From Acinetobacter sp. C26M (lineage in GTDB: Bacteria; Pseudomonadota; Gammaproteobacteria; Pseudomonadales; Moraxellaceae), in the NCBI RefSeq assembly GCF_023702675.1, contig NZ_CP098478.1, positions 1-64,000 of the forward strand: a stretch of DNA of 64,000 nt, in the 5' to 3' direction. Positions 61,523-64,000 of the stretch are shown here, piece by piece (position 1 is the first letter of the stretch; every line of letters starts with the position of its first letter). The notes below the pieces were generated by a model. It ran no database searches, had not been told where the DNA came from, and was given only the letters and a program-made list of their open reading frames with translations. Position numbers and translations under genes: made by a program.

Positions 61523-61964
61523 GAATCAGAACAGTAAAAAGCAGAGGCGTAGTATAGCGGAAATAGGTTTTTTAGGCGTTAAAATTCTATTGGAACATAA
61601 ACGAGGCGTAAGTCGTCAAAGACATAGTTTGAAATTTGATGAGAACTTGGCAAGACTCCGTTAAGTTTGCACTATCCTTTTTGAAATTTTATATATTTAC
61701 GTGCAGGCGATGCCTTACTTTTGATGGGGCAAAAGTAACAAAACCCCTTTATTCGGCTGACGCCACATCCTGAGCAATTTCAAAACAACTCTTTGCACGC
61801 AGCGCAAGGCAGCTAAACAGGCGACATCCATGTCACCTTTGCTCCAGTAAACGCTTACGAGCGTCTAAATTTTGGATTTGCCCCAGTATGTGTGATCAAG
61901 AACTTAATGGATTTAATTATTTGATTTAGAGGTTAGCTTGGATGTTCTTTGATAACCTTTCAAA
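61523..61964. other. Intergenic region with a repeat-like segment
   Basis: This 442-bp gap lies between mutY and the hydrolase gene. The part 61700-61880 holds a segment that reminds me of short repeated sequences in Acinetobacter genomes, including TTTTGATGGGGCAAAAGTAA. On the minus strand it reads as a 38-codon frame (61715-61831) MDVACLAALRCVQRVV ending LLLLPHQK. I have not confirmed its copy number. The rest of the gap must hold the mutY promoter and the end of the hydrolase transcript, neither of which I can define. Confidence 0.4.
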
Positions 61965-62702
61965 TCACTTTAAATGTTTATCTAACAGCTCATACATCGC
62001 TTCAAGACTTTGACGTTCTGCTTCAGCGTTATAGCCTAAGTCAACATTGTTGGCCTTAGCACGCTCATCCGCAAGCGGGTTACTAAAACCATGCTTGGCA
62101 TCTTCAAAAATAATTACATCGTGATCAACGGCTGCATCGTGCATTTCCTGACGGAAGCTTGCCACATTATCCAATGTCACCATGCTATCGAGTTCACCAT
62201 GCAGGACTAGAATCTCGGCCTTAACTTTGCCTTTCTCAGCAGGGGCTTTCGGACTTAATATCGCATGGAAAGTCGCAACGGCTTTGATATCTGCACCTGA
62301 ACGCGCCAAATCTAGCACCACTTTACCGCCATAACAGAAACCAACCGCTGCCAATTTGTCGGCATTCACTTCTGCTTGAGCCGCTAAAGCATTTAAGCCT
62401 GCTTGAGCACGGTCAACAATGGTATCAGCATGCTCAAAAGTTTGATTCATCCATTCAGAGGCTTGTGGCACATTGGTTGTAACTTTCTTATCACCATACA
62501 TATCAATTGCTAAAGCGGCAAAACCATGTTCTGCAAGCTCACGTGCACGCTGTTCTGTGTATGCATTGCGGCCCCACCATTCAGGTGCAACGATCACACC
62601 TGCAACAGGCATATCAATTGCAGGCGCTGCAAAATAACCAATCAAACGTTGACCATCTGGCGCGGTATATTCGATTTCACGAGTATTGATAGGCAAACTC
62701 AT
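61965..62702 (-). CDS. Dienelactone hydrolase family protein
   Basis: Alpha/beta hydrolase of 245 residues from ATG 62702. The nucleophile is the cysteine in VGFCYGGKVV near residue 124, as in dienelactone hydrolases. The catalytic Asp is in HGELDSMV near 178 and the His in AKHGFSNP near 210. A GGWWGRN-type segment (APEWWGRN) near residue 40 follows the family. The substrate is not known; members act on dienelactones or related esters. AGGATTATAG precedes ATG 62702; the upstream in-frame start at 62735 would give an untypical extension. Confidence 0.9.
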   Translation of the reverse strand: MSLPINTREIEYTAPDGQRLIGYFAAPAIDMPVAGVIVAPEWWGRNAYTEQRARELAEHGFAALAIDMYGDKKVTTNVPQASEWMNQTFEHADTIVDRAQAGLNALAAQAEVNADKLAAVGFCYGGKVVLDLARSGADIKAVATFHAILSPKAPAEKGKVKAEILVLHGELDSMVTLDNVASFRQEMHDAAVDHDVIIFEDAKHGFSNPLADERAKANNVDLGYNAEAERQSLEAMYELLDKHLK

Positions 62703-62865
62703 TCTATAATCCTGATCTGTATTTTTAAATTGCATTGATTAAAGCATAAAAAGCAAAATGAGTGACATTACAAAAATAGAAATGCAGTTGTACAAATATG
62801 CTAGAAATAAAAAAGAAGAATACGAGGACTCTTCTTTTTTATGTTTGTATACTGTTAATAATGAA

Positions 62866-63024
62866 CTAGACTTTGCCTCTAGATAAGAAACCAACGATCG
62901 CCAAAATCGCGGCAACAACAAGTAAAATCACAGCAAAGTCTTTAGATAGACCTGCAACACCGCCAAAACCTAATAAACTGGCGATTAATGCAATCACTGC
63001 AAAAATAATTGCCCAACGGAACAT
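62866..63024 (-). CDS. DUF1328 family small membrane protein
   Basis: Protein of 52 residues, [20 protein letters not shown] at the start, with a glycine-rich turn (GGVAGLSKD) and a second helix ending FLSRGKV. Two transmembrane helices and the motif FGGVAG fit the DUF1328/YtjA family of small inner-membrane proteins. The function is unknown. A Shine-Dalgarno GAGAACTTGAT precedes the ATG. A single gene, with a hydrolase gene downstream on the same strand. Confidence 0.85.
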   Translation of the reverse strand: MFRWAIIFAVIALIASLLGFGGVAGLSKDFAVILLVVAAILAIVGFLSRGKV

Positions 63025-63210
63025 ATCAAGTTCTCCTATTTTTTCATTATTTTTTCACTATAACGCGGGTTTTTTGCTCGCAATGTGGTGTTTATGTGGT
63101 TTAAATGTTTAATACTTAAAGAAGTGTTAAATGAATAAAAAGAGATTAGACCAAGTCACACACGGATGAATGCTATAATACAAAGCTCCTTTGAAATTGA
63201 AACAATTGGT

Positions 63211-63663
63211 ATGTCCGTCGAACTGCGCCCCAACTTTTGGAAACACTATCCGCTTGATCAGCTCAGCAATGCGGAGTGGGAGGCATTGTGTGATGGTTGT
63301 GGTTTATGTTGCTTGGTTAAACTAGAAGACGAAGAAACCGCAGAGGTCGCTTACACCAAAGTGTCATGTAAATTACTTGATTGTAAAACCGCGCGTTGTT
63401 CCGATTATCCTAACCGTCAGCAGCAAGTGCCTGATTGTATCCAGCTTACTCCTGAGCGGCTCAGCACGATTTCTTGGTTGCCACCGAGCTGTGCCTACCG
63501 TCGTTTAAGTGAAGGTAAAAATTTACCGTCGTGGCATTACCTTAATACGGGTTCACGCCAAAGTGTGATTAAAGCGAAAAAATCAGCGGCGGGGCGTTGT
63601 ATTTCAGAAAGCGATATCGATGAAGAACAAATTGAAGATTATATTGTTCGCTGGATACGTTAA
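63211..63663 (+). CDS. YcgN family cysteine cluster protein (UPF0260)
   Basis: Protein of 150 residues from ATG 63211 with many cysteines: CDGCGLCCLVKLEDEET near residue 29, SCKLLDCKTARCSDYPNR near 55, and DCIQLTPE near 82 with PPSCAYRR near 98. The pattern matches the UPF0260 (YcgN) family, which probably binds a metal or Fe-S cluster; the function is not established. The in-frame ATG at 63166 would add 15 residues outside the family. Confidence 0.88.
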   Translation: MSVELRPNFWKHYPLDQLSNAEWEALCDGCGLCCLVKLEDEETAEVAYTKVSCKLLDCKTARCSDYPNRQQQVPDCIQLTPERLSTISWLPPSCAYRRLSEGKNLPSWHYLNTGSRQSVIKAKKSAAGRCISESDIDEEQIEDYIVRWIR

Positions 63664-63771
63664 CAGTTGTCTAGCGAATCAATAAGCTATGCTGATCATA
63701 AAAACAACATTTTTGCAGTATTGTTATTGACGATGTTCCCTAAGCTGAAGAATAAAAGAGGGAGATAAGCC

Positions 63772-64000
63772 ATGCATAAACTGTTGATGACACCTTTGCT
63801 CTACAGTGGCATTTTATTTTTGGCCGCTTGCGGTACCAACGAAAGTAACTCTAAAACACCAGAACAGAATACAGCACAGCAGGCTTCAAGCCAGCGCATT
63901 GCACAAAAGTATCGGATTGAGAGCGTCGCTGAATTTGATGAGCCATGGGCGATTGTCAGTTTGCCTGATCAGCGCCTACTGATTACAGAAAGAAAAGGGC
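63772..64000 (+). CDS. PQQ-dependent sugar dehydrogenase-like lipoprotein (5' part, runs off the window)
   Basis: The first 76 codons of a gene that continues past the end of the window. The signal peptide MHKLLMTPLLYSGILFLAAC has a lipobox (LAAC, Cys at residue 20). A Ser/Gln/Thr-rich linker follows, then YRIESVAEFDEPWAIVSLPD and LLITERKG, which match the start of the soluble PQQ-dependent aldose sugar dehydrogenases (YliI/Asd type). It would be a periplasmic or outer-membrane lipoprotein oxidising sugars. GGGAGATAAGCC provides the Shine-Dalgarno. Everything beyond residue 76 is not visible. Confidence 0.82.
   Translation, partial: MHKLLMTPLLYSGILFLAACGTNESNSKTPEQNTAQQASSQRIAQKYRIESVAEFDEPWAIVSLPDQRLLITERKG

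Overview
The window is the origin-proximal start of a chromosome from the genus Acinetobacter (Gammaproteobacteria, Moraxellaceae). This rests on the dnaA-dnaN-recF-gyrB order beginning at base 1, a recognisable Acinetobacter-type 16S rRNA, a row of AdeT-type periplasmic proteins close to gyrB, low-GC codon use, and genus-typical pairs such as fmt-rsmB and dnaJ-dapB. I do not assign a species. The origin itself should lie just upstream of base 1 and is not visible.

Layout. 1-6274: replication genes dnaA, dnaN, recF, gyrB. 6310-10646 (minus): an iron-regulated-looking PepSY membrane protein with a small overlapping partner, a DedA protein and a YheS-type ABC-F ATPase. 10860-15575: four tandem paralogous exported solute-binding-like proteins (AdeT/DUF6091 type) with no transporter genes beside them. 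15697-18520: erpA, anmK, tyrS. 18649-24399: a complete rRNA operon (two candidate promoters, 16S, tRNA-Ile, tRNA-Ala, 23S, 5S, terminator). 24471-26238: four small genes (GNAT, cytidine/blasticidin deaminase-like, GNAT, ankyrin). 26532-30813: outer-membrane barrel, aldehyde dehydrogenase, sodium-coupled NSS transporter with its MetS-type small subunit. 30863-35169: rsmB, fmt, ilvD. 35318-41536: a protein with two thioredoxin/DsbA-like halves, TauE/SafE permease, two LysR regulators, SDR, NCS2 nucleobase permease. 41846-49618: ppc, then a TetR-RND efflux locus. 49751-53066: membrane protein, dnaJ, dapB, START-domain protein. 53108-59028: MFS-dkgB operon with a divergent YafC-like LysR, a small lipoprotein, a MocR regulator, an alcohol dehydrogenase. 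59065-64000: tag, an 81-residue unknown, M23 lipoprotein, mutY, dienelactone hydrolase, DUF1328 protein, YcgN family protein, and the start of a PQQ-type sugar dehydrogenase lipoprotein.

The main signal not explained by genes is a set of four 16-bp parS-like palindromes (3081, 7738, 31772, 60606), three inside coding regions (recF, rsmB, mutY), consistent with a ParB-loading centromere spread over about 58 kb beside the origin. Other points of interest are the four-copy AdeT-like array with a repeated leader hairpin, a good Fur-box match ahead of the PepSY gene, small unknown genes, a hairpin overlapping the ribosome-binding site of the TauE gene, and a short repeat-like intergenic segment near 61.7 kb. 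I found no CRISPR array, prophage, complete insertion sequence or obvious novel defence system.
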